Positions 23,128-37,080 of a stretch of DNA of 64,000 nt are shown piece after piece. The notes under the pieces are model-generated. The model did no database searches, was not told where the DNA came from, and saw only the letters and a list, made by a program, of their open reading frames with translations. A program made the position numbers and the translations under genes. This DNA is from Ophthalmolycus amberensis (lineage: Eukaryota; Chordata; Actinopteri; Perciformes; Zoarcidae), in assembly GCA_024529925.1 (NCBI GenBank), contig JAFEUB010001190.1, forward strand, positions 78,526-142,525, read 5' to 3'. Within the stretch, counting starts at the first letter, position 1. Each line of letters begins with the position of its first letter.

Positions 23128-24060
23128 CAGTGGTGGAAAGTAACTCGTACATTTACCCAAGTACTATACCTAATTTCTAGGTACTCATGCTCTACTTGAG
23201 TCTGTCGTTACTGTGTTACTACAGATTGGTGCGCACAAATAGTTCCCTGGGTTAAAAGCTGGTCACTCATACTTTAATGCTGTTTAACAGGGAGTGGCAA
23301 CGCAACTGCACATTATTGCTTAAGCAATTTTTTAGGAGGGGAATGCTTGTTCCTGAATGGAGTTTTACCCTGGAGCAGGGGTCGCTACAGATAATTGAGA
23401 ATTATAAAATTTTTGACGAAACGCCTCTATTTTAACCGGCGCAGCTTTTCCAGCCTTTACGGCACTCGTTCAGCGGTCCAAGAAACACACCGACCAATTG
23501 AATGAGTTGTAACTCACGTCACGTGATGCTATTCAGCCAATCAAATATGTGTATTGCAATAAGCATCGCGGCTTTGTGTGAGACTGTGTGGGAAAGGTAT
23601 GTGAGACAGAGAAGTTATTTCACATGGCATGTTTCAAACAGAGAAATGTGGATGGACAGACTCTTGAATGTGTTCATTCTGTCCACGGGCAGTTCAAAAC
23701 CAGTATGTCTCCAATGTTCAGAGACCGTGGCGATTATTAAAAGCGGCAATGTGAAGCACCACCATGAGACAAAGCACAAATCTTTTGAGCAAACATACCC
23801 ACTCATATCTGGAATGAAGGCACAGACAATAAATGTTGCAAGAGCCAAATATGAATAGAATCCGAACACATTTATCCGCTGCCGAACAATGATGTTAACA
23901 GAGAGGAGAATGGAGCTGAAACAAGTGGTTTCAATATCCACAGATAAAGTCCCTGCACATAAATTGTCTTGTTTGGAGATGAGAAGTATATAATATTGTG
24001 GCGTTTTTGGGTGACATCCCTTCACATCTGAATTAACTGAATTTAAAGCTGCAGGGCATG
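23128..24060 (+). pseudogene. Decayed hAT-family DNA transposon with BED-like finger
   Basis: The left end begins CAGTGGTGGAAAGTAACT with ACATTTACCCAAGTACTATA, a teleost hAT-type terminus (from memory). At about 23690-23858 a + strand frame encodes KPVCLQCSETVAIIKSGNVK followed by HHHETKH and SFEQTYPLISGMKAQ. The Cys-X2-Cys...His...His pattern resembles the N-terminal zinc finger of hAT transposases of the GTF2IRD2/ZBED-like group. The frame stops soon after and the catalytic domain is absent. I could not find the right terminal repeat, so the right boundary is approximate. Dead element. Confidence 0.65.
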
Positions 24061-26039
24061 GACAATTCAGTTAAATTCATTTTTTATTCAGTACTTTTTA
24101 AGTAAAAAATTTCAAAAGCTTTTTGTTATGTAATATATTCTTAAATGCATCCATTATTTTACTTTAAAAGTGAAAAGAAGATGTATTTACTCTTAGATTA
24201 AGTATTATTTATAACCATCCAGTTCAATTTTTTAAATGACAATAAATATTGTATATATTACATATTTGAATATTATTTATGTGTTGTCAGCTTTTGACCC
24301 CATACAGACATTAGTACAACTGCTAGGCTACAGTAATATATATGGCACTAAATCATAGCGCAAGTTAAGGCTTCATCTGTGCTCATAGAACTAGGGTTAC
24401 AATATTGTAACCTTCATTTCTTCATGATGATGAACATGGACAAAGTGAGTCCCACATACACCAACATTTAAAAAAAGGGGAAGTATATATTCATCTCCAG
24501 TTTTTAAAGATCTGTGTCTTTAGTAGAAAATGAGCTTGAGGTTGAGAGCCACAGACCCCAAACAGGCCAAAATCGTCTGTTCCAAAATATAGTCTGTTAC
24601 AGTATAATAACAAAAATATAGCATATTGCCAGCCTTACTCTTTAAGGTTTATTACACAGATTAGCCTAACTGATCATTTCACACCTTTACCTATAGGAGT
24701 TGGATTTAAATTCAAATGCATGATTTATATGTCAGAGAACGGAGGATTGAACCAGCAGGTTGAACATCCGGTCAGGATTTTGTCCCTGCTGCCATTCTGG
24801 ATGTCAGAAGTGAATTTCTCATCTGCGGAGCCTTCAGGACTGATAAATTACTCCAGTGAGAGTTTCACCTCTTAATGGCCATGGTACATTGTGCTTGTTA
24901 AGAGAGATAGACTTGCCTCCAGGCGCAACAGAGAGCCCTCATTCTAATGTGAAGAAGCCTGATTAGAATGTATAACCACCTGTCCTTCAACAGAGAATTC
25001 AACAGAGAATATTCACGTTCCACTCATAAAATCAATACAAAATTCTCTCAGGTGCCTATATTCTGCCCTGTGAATCTGTGAATATGTAATCAGGAGGAAA
25101 CTTGCTTGGACAAATTATGAGATAAATGGTTATTACAATGCGTTTGTGTGGTTTGAGAGAAGAATCTGTCGATTTTGTTCTGTCAGTAAAAAGACAATTT
25201 ATGTCTCTATTTAAAGCTCTGTGCGCTGGTATGAATAATTCATGGCTTCAACAATACATTATCGGCCCAAGTGACAATATGCTCATTCTGTGGCAGTTAC
25301 CATCGCACAGGGTTTTATAGTACACACCGCAAAGTAAATGAAAATGTTATTCTGATGCATATAATGCACAAATTCATTTCACCTAAATAGGCAATGTGTC
25401 ACACTTATCACAATGAATTTCAATGCAACTCGGTCATATGCACATACACATATATCAATGGCAAATATGAACTGTGAATAAAGTCACACAGTAGTTTCAG
25501 CTTTTCTTACATTATAAGGGTGCAATGAGGAATGTTTTCCTGCAGCGGGGGCTGATAAGTGTTGGTGATGAATTTTAGTAATTTCATTGCTGACATTTCA
25601 AGCTCTTTAAAAAGGGGCAGGCTGACCCAGCTCTTTGTATTTGCTGGGAATTATCTAAACTCTCTGGTTCTCAGTACTCATAGCCGGGCATCACTTTGTA
25701 ATAATTTTTCTTTTTTGTTATTGTGCAAATTCACCCTCTCGATGAGTATTCTTAAAATCCTGGCTATGGCCCTGTTTATCTTCCTGTACCAAAGGCATAC
25801 AATTTGCCACTGAAAATTGCTACTAAAACATCACCAAGCGTGGATGAGACTGATGCAGCTCATCCAGCTTACAACTTCCTTTTACTTCAGGAAGTTGTAA
25901 ATCAACGTACAATAATAACTTTTAAATCAGCCCTCGCTGCAGCTCCAACTGACATTGGTGTTTATCGGACAGATACATCACACACTACTGATTTGTGAGG
26001 GCAAAATGACAACAGCTCCCAAACAGAAAATGGTTTACA
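24061..26039. other. Gene-free stretch, nothing recognised
   Basis: AT-rich. The segment at about 24760-25010 is repeat-free and more complex than its surroundings, but I have no evidence of function. Confidence 0.35.
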
Positions 26040-26250
26040 CCATTTGGGGTCGAAACATTTTGTCCATTCATTAATTAGTTGATAATTGATTTATTGTTTA
26101 CATTTCAAAAGTCACTTATCAATTACAAAACAACAAGAATAAATGTTTGTAAATTAAAACCATTTGGGGTTTAGACTGCTGGTCCAAGGAAGAATGAATC
26201 GATTAATCAAAAAAAAAAAGGAATCTACAGTTTAATCAATAATTGTATTA
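26040..26250 (+). mobile_element. hAT-like MITE, decayed copy
   Basis: GGGGTCGAAACATTTTGTCC, TTAGTTGATAATTGATTTAT, GGGGTTTAGACTGCTGGTCC and GAATCGATTAATCAA follow the same order as the copy at 56884-57214. Both ends are eroded and a poly(A) run interrupts the right side. Confidence 0.55.
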
Positions 26251-27689
26251 AAACATGAACACGATGTCAGACTGACGGTCAAAGGAAACAAATCATTAGG
26301 CTACCTGTGTGTCAAAAATAAGCCATAAATCCTGGTTGAATTAATTTGCTGCATAAGACTGTATTCATCATGTATTATTTAATTTAACTCTTACGTTTTA
26401 CCAGAACACAAGTAAGACACAAGTGTGGCTAAAGGCATTGCATCAATACAATTCAATAACAAAAGAATCTAAAGACAATATGTCATTCAATTAGAGGAGC
26501 ATGTCATTATAATTATACACCAAAATGACACCGCTGTCATGGCCTGAAAGGGATAATAATTCTCTCATCATGCACAGTTGAGAAAAAACTATTTATCAGA
26601 GCATCACTGAATGGCATAGCAACACCCACTTGTAAAGAGTCTGAAGAATGTTTCATAGTCACAATTGTTACATTTATTAATTTTTTTATGTTCAACTAAA
26701 CCGCTGTTAGATTCTTGCATTTTCGAAGCGAAAATGTCATGTAGACAGCAGAGGGCGGCTCTGTTCATCCGCTATCACAAATAAGTATCACATTCTCACA
26801 TTCAGTATTGTGAAAGCTCAGATAACTGCGGATATGGACACAGTCATGAGGGTCAAACTATAATCGAATGAATGAGCAGAAAAGTACAATATTGACATCC
26901 ATTAAGTGAGAGGCATGTTTCTTAGGTGTCCTGGGAGACACGGTGGACTGCTGCAGTTCCTTCTCTCCAGAGTGAATCAGCAACAACAACCAAGAGATGA
27001 ACCCCTGTGATTGAGGAGGAGCAAGCAGCAGACGGTGCCGACACCGATAATACAAGTTTAATCTGAGCTCTGCAGGCGCACACACAAAGAGTGAGCCGTG
27101 CACCACCACAGATTTACTCTAATGTTATCAAACCACAGCAAACAATCACACACACATACACAACCTGAATTACACTGATTGCCGAAGAAGTTATCCTCGA
27201 TAAGGAAGGAATTGCAACAAAATTGTGTTTACATGCTGGGAGCTGATACAAGAGACTATCTCCTGCAATAGAGAGCATGATATGAATCACATCCGGCTGT
27301 ACCAGCGTGTTTAAGTTTCCCAAAAATTCAACATTCACATACAAAACGATGAGGTAATTGTTACCTTGGAAACATTGATTAAACTGAGCGATAGGTCCAG
27401 CCAGAACTAGATAGATGTTTGACAAAATAAAATAGATAAAACAGACACGCTACAGCTACTGAACTTTGTTTTTGAAGAGGTTTGGAGAAGGCATTTGCTT
27501 GATGCTAATTAGAAAGTATGATAATTATGATAGTTGTTGGTATGGACTAATTGATCGCATATATTTCATTCAAAAAAGAGTATACTAAAGACCTTGTCCT
27601 CACCTAACAGCAACATCCTTCATCAGCCCCGTCTCCTACAAAGTGAAGTTCCCATACAAATAAACAGCACTCTCAATTACGTTTCAATG
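26251..27689. other. Gene-free stretch, nothing recognised
   Basis: No supported feature except a CTCF-like word, GACAGCAGAGGGCGGCTC, at about 26744-26761, reported as a weak lead only. Confidence 0.35.
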
Positions 27690-28000
27690 AAAATGTATTT
27701 TCTTCCGGTTGCAGTTTTAAACTGCTTGGAAGATGTGGAAAGCGAACAAAAGTGGACAAAAATCGCTAGAAATCTACTTAGTTGGGTTTAGTAAAAAAAC
27801 ATCATGGTTTGGGTTAAAATTACGACAAAATGTAAACAAAACAAAACAAAAGCACTTTGTCCACATGGGACAGTCTCCTGGGTGTTTTGTGGCCCATCCA
27901 CCACCCCGACCTCCTCGCTTTGTGGACTTCCACGATGGCAATAATGCAGTTTCGTTGTATGGAATGTCATTTTTAGGAGACAGGCTGCTTCTTGTCATGT
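27690..28000 (+). repeat. Interspersed fish repeat, family shared with 3640-3800
   Basis: TCTTCCGGTTGCAGTTTTAA is followed by a GGTTTGGGTTAAAATTACGA word, an AACAAAACAAAAC patch, then CACATGGGACAGTCTCCTGG, CATCCACCACCCCGACCTCC and TTTGTGGACTTCC. The second half repeats the text at 3690-3775. I recall this as a common percomorph repeat. Open frames on both strands here are by-products. Confidence 0.5.
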
Positions 28001-28212
28001 AATCAGTAAAACTATATTATTGCTTACTCCATTTATTACAATTTTTTGTCTCTGAGGTTGTTCACACTTTCAGTTCAACAGATTAGATTTTGCCGTGACC
28101 TCTATGGGCCAATCGCCTCGTGCTGTCAAACTTTAAAAGTGTTCCTTTCTCTGCTGCTATGAGCTGTCATGTCAGTGTCCGATCAATAAGGCCCACCCCC
28201 ACCCCGTTCACC

Positions 28213-28248
28213 TTCAGTTTTGCTCAGAACTTCAGTTTTGCTCAGAAC
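28213..28248 (+). repeat. 18-bp perfect tandem duplication
   Basis: TTCAGTTTTGCTCAGAAC occurs twice, back to back. Confidence 0.97.
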
Positions 28249-30559
28249 CAGCGTCGATGAGTTCTTCAACTGAGCTCATCTGAAGTCCAACGCTCTGAAA
28301 AAGTGAGGGAAATTTGCGACTATAAATGGCATCCCTACTGTCAGAATGAAGACACTAAACTACACTATCTCCAGGTTGCTTTTAGCCGTCATGTCTTAAT
28401 TGGAGGCTGCTTTAGCTCTAAAGACTTGATGTTAGTCTGTTTTGCCCTTGGGGTAATGTCAAGTCCTTTGTCAACAGCAGTCGATGCACCTTGAGTTATG
28501 CCCTGTTGTGCTCATGTGTCACATTTGGCAAGATGAATGATCACAGCAATATATTCATCCTCGCTGTAGCGATCCATCAGGTGTCACCATTGTCAAGAGA
28601 GCAAAGCCTGCTGCATGGGTTGCGGCTTGCTTCTGGCAGAAGATTTGAAAAATAAAACGGCATATGGATGAGGCATCAACAGGAGTTATGTGAGTTTATT
28701 CAATGCAATGCAGACAAGACATGAACAACACATGACAGCTGAAAGGCAGTGTGAGTCAACGTCCAGTGATTTTTCTTTTTTACTTTAAAATAAACTTTGT
28801 TTATTGGGTTTCCAGACAAATAACATACTGTATAGCATACAGAGTTCCAAATTAGGCTTACATTCATTACAAAACAGAGAAAGAAAGAAAAGCATGCCTG
28901 TACAAGAAAGCAAACTTAACAATACTTCAAAATATATGTGAAATAATAAAATATAATTAATGTAAATAATAATAATAATAATAAAATGTGGCTTCTGATC
29001 CTCCACAGTTAAAGCTGGGTGGCGTCATCGGGCAAAAATGCATAATAACCTCTCAGTATATTGTAATTGAAGTAGTACTGTGTAAGCAGTTTTCTGGAAA
29101 AGGCAACAACAACAAAAACCACCAGGACATTTGAAGATACAGCCCTCATCCTGCACCTCTCTTTGACTTTGGCTCCAGTTAGCAGCAGCTAAACTATTGG
29201 CAACATTTTCTTTCCATCTCTGATGCTTTTTTTTGGTTTGCTTTGAGGTGTAGGCAGCTGTTGCCAATGCTGGAATAGCAACTTTTCCTGCGGGATATTC
29301 TGCCGTTTTGTTTTCTCTCAGACCACTTATATTACAATATGCTGAAAGATTATTATGGAACTTTTGCAGAATGATGTGAAATAATTCATGCCAGCTTCAA
29401 GATGTTAAACTGAATGAACAGGAAACAATCCTGCCGTGGCAAAACATTATCATACTCATCACACAGCTAGAGAGAAGATGCATCACTGCCCATGAACCTT
29501 TTTTAATCATGTCTCTTTGTGACTCCTCTTGAGGTATATAAGGCCACAAAATTCAATCAGCCATGTTGTGTGGAAACTCCCATCCAGCCACTCCAGTTTC
29601 TCTGCTCGTACTACCGTAGTGTTCCTCTTTTATTACTATTTATTTCAGAAAATTGTCTGTAGGCAGTGCAAAGTGGTGGGGAGAGTGCTGAAGCTAACAG
29701 CCAAGGCCATATTTTCTAAAAAGAAAACAGTGGGAGGCAGCACAGTCTTTTTTACTGGAATCAAACACATCGCTTCGGGGTCAAGAATCATGGCAGAGCT
29801 GCTATTCACAGCCTGAAGTTGGCTGCTGATCATATGTAGTGTAATATATTAGGTGAATTAGAGGGGGATTTTGCTCCAGGAAATGAAAGAAAACATCTTT
29901 AATTTTTCTTCTCTTGAGATAAAAATCTGTTAGTGTGATAAAGTAGTCACTTTTTAATTGTGCTGTATTCAGCAAAATATTAAAGAGGATGGAGATAATA
30001 GTGGATTATTATAAGTCACTCACACTCGACAATGAGTGTAATTGCAGTAGTTTTGAATTTATTGTACTTATTCCATTTACTATTTCATCCACTTCCCTAA
30101 GAATAAACCTTTGACATATAGGTGATAAAATGAAAGAATAAACATCATCAAGTATCTTAGTAAGGTATTGAATCACTGAACATGGCCGAAGATCATGTCT
30201 TTGTCATTACTGATCGGCCTCATCATTCAAGCCTCACTTGTCAAGCTCACTATATATACCTTGCTGTTCCAGATGTGGGTCTTGGAGACTTCAACATCAG
30301 CCTACCTTCACTCCAGTCAGTTCTGAATTCAAGACATGTCTGTTGCTCGGTCAGTTAGTTTTCTCTGTTCTTGTAGCTTTTCTAGTTTTGTGTTGACCTC
30401 GATAAATATCTACATTAGGTTTTTGGAGAATTTACGCATGTAGTGTGTTCTCTGACTTGGGTCCCCTTAAGCATTAAATCAAAGGGCTCAGTCACTTCTT
30501 GCTCACAATCCAGAGGCCTTTAATATTTAGTATCTTAAATATTTACTCTGAAATTCACC
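28249..30559. other. Gene-free stretch, nothing recognised
   Basis: There is a short (AAT)n patch at 28965-28984. No exon or transposon could be supported. Confidence 0.4.
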
Positions 30560-30660
30560 GCATTTGCACTTCTGGTTATATGCTAAACTGCATTTTCTTG
30601 TGTCAGTACTTGTACTCAATTACAATTACAATATAGTTACATCCCAATTAATCGATCTGC
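30560..30660 (+). mobile_element. L2/Maui-type LINE 3' tail, second copy
   Basis: ATTTGCACTTCTGGTTATAT, GCTAAACTGCATTTTCTTGT, TCAGTACTTGTAC and ATTACAATATAGTTACATCC align with the tail at 2836-2935 in the same orientation. The match is ungapped over most of its length apart from point changes. Confidence 0.7.
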
Positions 30661-31709
30661 CAATTTTCCATTTGTATGTATTTTTTTCCTACGCTCGTAG
30701 TCAGGGTGAGGGGGCTTTACACATGTGCCCAGGGGCCCATTATTTCATAATATGTCTGTGTGTTTTGGGACACCAAAACAGCATCTGTAGTCCTTGGCAA
30801 TCTTGTCTTCATTCCATCTCCAGGTCAACTGCATTTTGTCACAGAGTCTGAGAAAGAGGAAGATGCATTTGTTAAGTTTCTCCACTCTATTTTAGGTTCT
30901 TCATGTATATTTTGTCACCCATCTGTATCTGTAAATTGTTGCAGACAGCTGTGATTTCCAACCATAAACTGGACATTCACATCTCCGCAGCACATAATGG
31001 GCAGAGCAGAGGACTTTTTTTTAAAGACATATTAGGAACTATACAGACAATTTCCAGACATAGTGTTTAATTTGATGTCAGTGCCTTTTAATATTGTCCA
31101 ACCAGATGCTGTGTTATTATTATTATTATTATCATCATCTTCACACAGTTGCTTTTTGCCAGTTGTTTAATCCTTTACTCAGACCAACAGTGTGGGCAGG
31201 TAGTGTGTATGACATGCATGTAGCTTACAGCTGAAACAAATGTAACTAATAGACGACTGTTCACACAGGGAATAAGATGATCTGTATCCGTTTACTTCTG
31301 GAACACACTGTAACTAGACAGCTGACACTCTCACCTTTAGACTTTGGGAACAAAGCTTACATGAATCGAGGGTCTAAAGAAAGAGGGTGGCGTAGTTTAT
31401 AAAGCCCTTTGAGGCTACAGAAATGAAATTGACTTGTTTTGTCAAAATAATAATAATTTAAGAAGATCTCAAAGAATTAACACAAACCAAGCAACCTGTT
31501 GTGTAATTACAGGTCAGTTTGAGATAAGCAGACAAACATATCATCTTTTATCATGATTTACTACAATGGCTCCTTAAATAAACTCATTGCAGCTTTTGAC
31601 CATATTTATTGGAAGTTACAACAAATATCAGTACATGATACTAAAGGGTGGCAAGTGGAAATTCAGATCATCAATGAGACACACGCAGCAGAAAGATGTA
31701 AGCTGTGCT
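30661..31709. other. Gene-free stretch with possible LINE tail
   Basis: AAAGCCCTTTGAGGCTACAG and ATGAAATTGACTTG at about 31400-31436 resemble the end of a fish LINE (weak). A (TTA)n patch lies at 31115-31131. Nothing else is recognised. Confidence 0.35.
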
Positions 31710-32272
31710 CTTAATGAAACTCTAACGTGCGTTCAGACTGTAGGACGAGACTTTTGCATGCCTAGGCCTGTTTATTCCTCAGTCTCCTCTCATGCAGGCT
31801 CACTCATAATGTCCTTGCTGTCATTGTTTGGGGCTGTCAATCATGATATCAGCCGTTTGAGATCAGCTGGTCTCTTCTATCGGATAGCACAGTGACTCGA
31901 TTACATCGTTATAGCCTATCATCTTGCTGCCGTCTCGTTTTAAATATGATTGTCTCTCTACCGTCAGCACGTTCATGCTGCTGTTACGCACCCATCCACC
32001 TCACCATCACCGCCCCAGTCTCCGCATATTCATCCGCTTCATCAACTCGTCATTCTGTCAGCCTCATCAGCCACCACCACCACCAGTGTCTGGACTCCAC
32101 GGGGGGGATATATCTTGCTGCTGCTCAGGGCAGACCCCCCCTCGATTACACATCTCCCTGTAGAATCCAAGCGCCAAAACCTCTCTCAAGACTTTATCAT
32201 CACATATCATCTGTCAAAAAGAAATAATAAAAACTATCTTTTTTTCTTCTGACTTATCTCTCCTGATTGAAA
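31710..32272 (+). repeat. Dispersed 0.55-kb repeat, copy B
   Basis: This is the second copy of the element at 1309-1843, in the same orientation and about 28 bases longer. The extra length comes mainly from small insertions, including a longer CCACCACCACCACC run. Open frames here (for example 31892-32227) align only loosely with those of copy A and are shifted by indels, so a conserved protein is unlikely. Confidence 0.7.
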
Positions 32273-35200
32273 TATAATAATGCAGAATCATATCTATCCT
32301 GGCAACCAAGCCTTTAGTCCTCATTTCCTTTGCTAGATCTGCATGAGTTTTAGAGATCAGTGCAAGAAATGTACAAACCCTTTTTCAATAAAAAAATATA
32401 TCGATGAAATACAACTGAAATTCTGGTAAAGGGACCCGGAGCACTGTGGGATATGTTGTCATACAACAGTAGTCTCTGATACAGACAACTGAATCTCCCT
32501 TCCCTTTGGTTTGACTTTGGTGTCAGCTTAAGGACGATAAGTGTTGTTCCCTGCCTGTTTTGCAAAAAACTGACACAGTGTGTCTGTGCATGTTTGGTAT
32601 TCGATGCCCTTTACTGCACCAAAGTCAGAGGAGAAGTGCAGTGGCGGACGAACTTTTGATCTCAAGGATTATCATTTTTTGAGCTTATGTTACCAGCTAC
32701 CAGGTCAAAGGTGCAACGCTTTGCAAAACCCTGTTTTGTGATATCGGTTTTGGGGATATTTTTGGACAAATTATATTTGATGTACATTCCTTTTAAAAGA
32801 GTCGAATAGAATACAGTATTTCATTACATTACCTCTGACTATAAGGCTGAATAATTATAATTGAAGTCGTGGCACATGGAGTTCGTGGCTGAGTCATTTA
32901 TAGAAATCAAGGTCTGACTGGTGGATGTCCACATTCAGTAGCCAAACTGTCCCTACAGTTTGCCTCCAGTTTCTATTTAGCTCCTTACCCGATGTCATTA
33001 AAATGACTTCTCTACATCAGCCATTGATGGAGCAGAGCAACAGGGCCACAAAATGTGTTATCTCTCCCAACGCTCATTTAATTTGAAGCACCATATATTC
33101 CCGCTTGGCTGTTCTGTACTTCCCATACAAGGACATCAGATTTCACTCTGAAGCCATTTTTGTGGCAGGATCAAAACTGCTTTTCTACAGAGTGCAGTGG
33201 ATTGTAAAGGGAGGAGAAAGCATTGATTTCATTGGCAATAACTAACCTAAAAGGAGGCAGTTTTGGACACATGTACGGTGTCTCTCCTCATCCTCACCTC
33301 TCGGTGTGTGCCCGGCAATGCCAACCAAACACTGTATTCCACACATTTGCATCTGCATCGTGCTGCATTAAGTGCACTTTGTGTGCTTTCATTCACAAAA
33401 CCAGAGCTGCCAGGAATCAATTATTTTCTACCAACAAGAAAAGGAAGTAAAAGTAATCCTTGTACACTGAATCTGTTGTACTACGTCTGTGTATTCAGGA
33501 AGAATGGAACCAGTAATAGGATTATCTTTGTGACAGCTCTGTCAACACTACATTGTGGAAAGTTCACATTCGTAACATCTTCGTTCCTATCATGGACTAT
33601 GACGCCACCTGTGATGATCACCGCCGATGATGCAACATTATAACAAACCTGTGCAAGGTTCATGTCATTTGTCAAACTGCTGTGGAATGGATTTATCAAC
33701 AGCTTGAGGTTTTAAGGTGTAGTGGTTGAGGTGTATTCTTGTCTTTATATTCACAAGGACACAGTGAAGAATAAGTGGTGACTTAATCACTTTCAGGAAT
33801 GCCTTCTAACGTTTCATTGCTCTGCCAAACATTTAGAGAGACTGTGAGGGATTTACGAATTTTGGTCAAATAAATTGTATTTGTAAGAGATGATACGGTG
33901 GATCTATGTTCTGTAGAATCACTAACTGTTCCAACCCATTTAAAAATTGATACCCACATATAATACATTGATTTAAAAAAAAGTGTTTTCTCATATAGTG
34001 CAAGGTTACAATTCTTGGGATGAGTGTCACTATTGTCTCTTGAAGTAATTGCAATTCCAGTCCCCAGTTAAAAAGGAAATATGGAACATTTAAAATAAAT
34101 CTTAAGAAAAGCCCCTCGTTTTTTTCTATCCCATGGTGACTGGTGTTGGATATCAAAGCAAAATCCAATTAAGAACTGTTGGGTGAATGAAGTACCACCG
34201 CTTTCTTCTTCTGCCCCTCTCCCTTAATTCACACCTCTTCAGCCATGTTTTTGAAGCCTGAAGTCTCGTATGCTGTACTTAACTTCTCAGTGCTTAGTTG
34301 TAGACCATTCTGAAGTTTTGTTTTCTTGTTCAGCTTTTTTTTTTAATGGGTCTGACATTGAAAGGACTTTTCAAATTACAACAGCACACTCAAACCTTTT
34401 CACAGAAACTGCAACAAACTGTGTTAAGAGCTACAAAAAAATAGCTAATTTATGACATTTTGTAATGAAACATGCATATCCAACGGGGACAGAGACATAG
34501 CCAGGATTAGATCTATTGAGGTCATTAGCCAACCACTAATAGCCAGCAAAGGTTTGACAGTACACCAAAAATAAAATCCCTAAATGATTTAGTTTTTGGA
34601 TTTGTAATTTTCAAATCTCAATTAACTATTTAAGTATATTTTATGTACATGAAATCCTTATTCGGGTTGTCTCTTTTTATTTGAAATTCAAACTACCATT
34701 GCCACAAGGGAAAATGTTCAATATTTGACAATCATCTGGTCAAATAAAAGATTTGAACAGATGATTATCTATGATGATTATCCAGATATTATACAGCCAT
34801 CATGTGGTCAAGCTCTACATGATGGGTCTTGTACTTGACCCATTGGATGCCCTGTCAGTAAACTAGATGTTTGTCGTTCCTTTGCTCACGCAAAATGGGC
34901 TTGGCACAAAATGTTGTGCCAGTCCATAATGTAGATGTTGAGATATTTCCCTGAATGAGTGAAAAGATTGACCTGATTTGTATTGTATTCTCCCACCTCA
35001 GTGTCCTCAGTAGTAGCTACTGCCCTAGGATGACGTATCTGGGGGGGGGGGAAACCATGGAAGGATGGACAGAGTATTTTACTTTATGTTTAAGATATCA
35101 TGAAGGCGTGATGCACAAGCCTCATCGGTTCTTTCTATTGTCTGACCTTGGCGTCTATTTAGTACCCTGTTACTCTGCTCTGAAAGCTTTATAGCCTTCA

Positions 35201-36560
35201 TAATGGGAGACAATGACATTATCAAAGCTTTATTTCGCCATAAGCAGCCCCCGGGTTCCAGCTCTTCTCTCCCTGGTTAACGGTAGATAAGAAACAGGTT
35301 TATAAAGATGGGATTACAAAAGGCTGAACAGCTGCTGAAGGATGTTCACTGAGGGATCTCACTAAACTACATCAGCTAATCTACATTTCAGACAACAATT
35401 TGTTATGCAGATGTGTTAGCACTATAGTAAGTTATGGAAAAGTTTTTGACGTCCACATTGACTAAAAAACTTCCATATTCACTTGAAGACAAACCTTGAA
35501 GATTCCTGTTATACTTCCTGTATTGCCGTGCCTGAATTGAAGAACACACACAGCATTGATGCTGCCTTTGTCTTTATCTGATATCCATATTAAAAATGTT
35601 GAAATCTGTACTGTACCATAGCTTATGCAGTTAGCTGATCATTGTGTCTTCCAGTTGTACACACTGAAAGAAGAACAGAGGATTTTTTGCAGTCACATTT
35701 ATTTGTGGTGGCAGTGGGTTCCCACTCTGACAGGTCTGCACGACTCTCGCAGGAATCTCATGCATATATTTGGGGCTATTAAACCATTTTTAAAAAGCTA
35801 TTTTGCATGCATACAGTCTCATCATTACAATGCAAATGAGATCGGTGGGATGGCAAATAAGGTGTGAATGAGAAAATGGAAAATGGATGAGTAAAACCAC
35901 TTGGATGCACATCTGTGAGGGCAGCCATATTAGTTTGGATGCCCATTACAGTCAAGCTTTATTTACGGTTTTGTTATTTTGATATCAAGCTGCGTACACA
36001 AAAGCCTTATCTCGAAGCATAGTAGTTCTCTATAATAATACAACTTAGCTGTAAATATGTTCCTGTCACACACTGAACACTGTTGCCTGCTGTCCTTGGC
36101 AAGATGCTCTGCATTTGCTATTAGCTCTATTTGAGTCTGTCACTTAGATATATTCCAGTGGTTTTCATTTACAAAATCAACGACTGTGGAAATGAGCAGC
36201 ATCCTTTTAGACATCCAGGGTGACATTTTTCACCGCAGCAGTCTGTGATAGCAGCCTACTGGGAGATAAGACGAGTCTGTGAAGCGACACCTGAACTTGT
36301 CATCCTTATAACCCATCAGGGGTCCTGCCACACAACCTGAAGAAATCTTGTGATCCATCAGATTTCACAAACAGGACTCAGGTTGTGTGTGGGAGGGCTA
36401 TGGGAATATACAGTGCAGTTACAAAGATATGTAGGTGGTGTTTTATAGATGTCTATGCTAATAAATTAGAATTATAGACCAATAAAACTCACAAGTAAAC
36501 ATCATGCAAAATATGTTTGCTATAAAAACTGGAGGGCTTTGGTATAAATTTCGTTATTTC
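32273..36560. other. Gene-free stretch, nothing recognised
   Basis: Long AT-rich stretch with a 10-base G run at about 35041. No exon, RNA gene or known repeat could be supported on either strand. Confidence 0.4.
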
Positions 36561-36660
36561 AGCGTCCTTGTGGCTCAGGGGGGCTGAGACATATGTAACT
36601 GAGATGTACGTATGTTGCTCAAATCCAGCCAGGACCGCGGTTATCACTGTATTCTTTCAG
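36561..36660 (+). mobile_element. tRNA-derived SINE-like fragment
   Basis: AGCGTCCTTGTGGCTCAGGG carries an A-box-like word (TGGCTCAGGGGG). About 35 bases on, TTGCTCAAATCCAGCC is a degraded B box, followed by AGGACCGCGG. This matches the general layout of teleost tRNA-derived SINEs, in which GTTC-AATCC-GCC is followed by a loss-of-cloverleaf region. It cannot fold as a working tRNA. Confidence 0.4.
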
Positions 36661-37080
36661 GAAATCAGAGGGAAGTTTACATTCTGAAGTTAAAAACTGA
36701 CTCTGTGGTATTTAACAGGCTGAGTCCAAGATGTCTGATATACTTAAATCGGCAATAATCAATATCCTTATATTAACAATAGATCAAGTGACTATGTTTA
36801 TGTTATGTCTATGAGAAAAGAGTCGCTGGTAGTAACAAACCCATTGAGAATTATTACCCAAATCTGCAGCTGCCTCAGCTCTTTTGAGCTTTTTATCGTC
36901 TTTTTGGCTCGATTTGCAGTTTTGGTTCACTCTTACTCAACAGTGGTGTTTCCAGACGTATTAGGCAGCAATTTTCAGCACAAAATCTCCAATGAAAACA
37001 CTATCCGCTACCTACCAACACCAATAACCAGCAAACTCTCAGCGTGGAGGCCGCTGTTCGGTCCGCATGTGAAACGTTGA

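Noticed and set aside
36561..36660. Possible tRNA gene
   Set aside because: A- and B-box-like words exist, but the stems do not pair and the anticodon arm is absent; more likely a SINE fragment.
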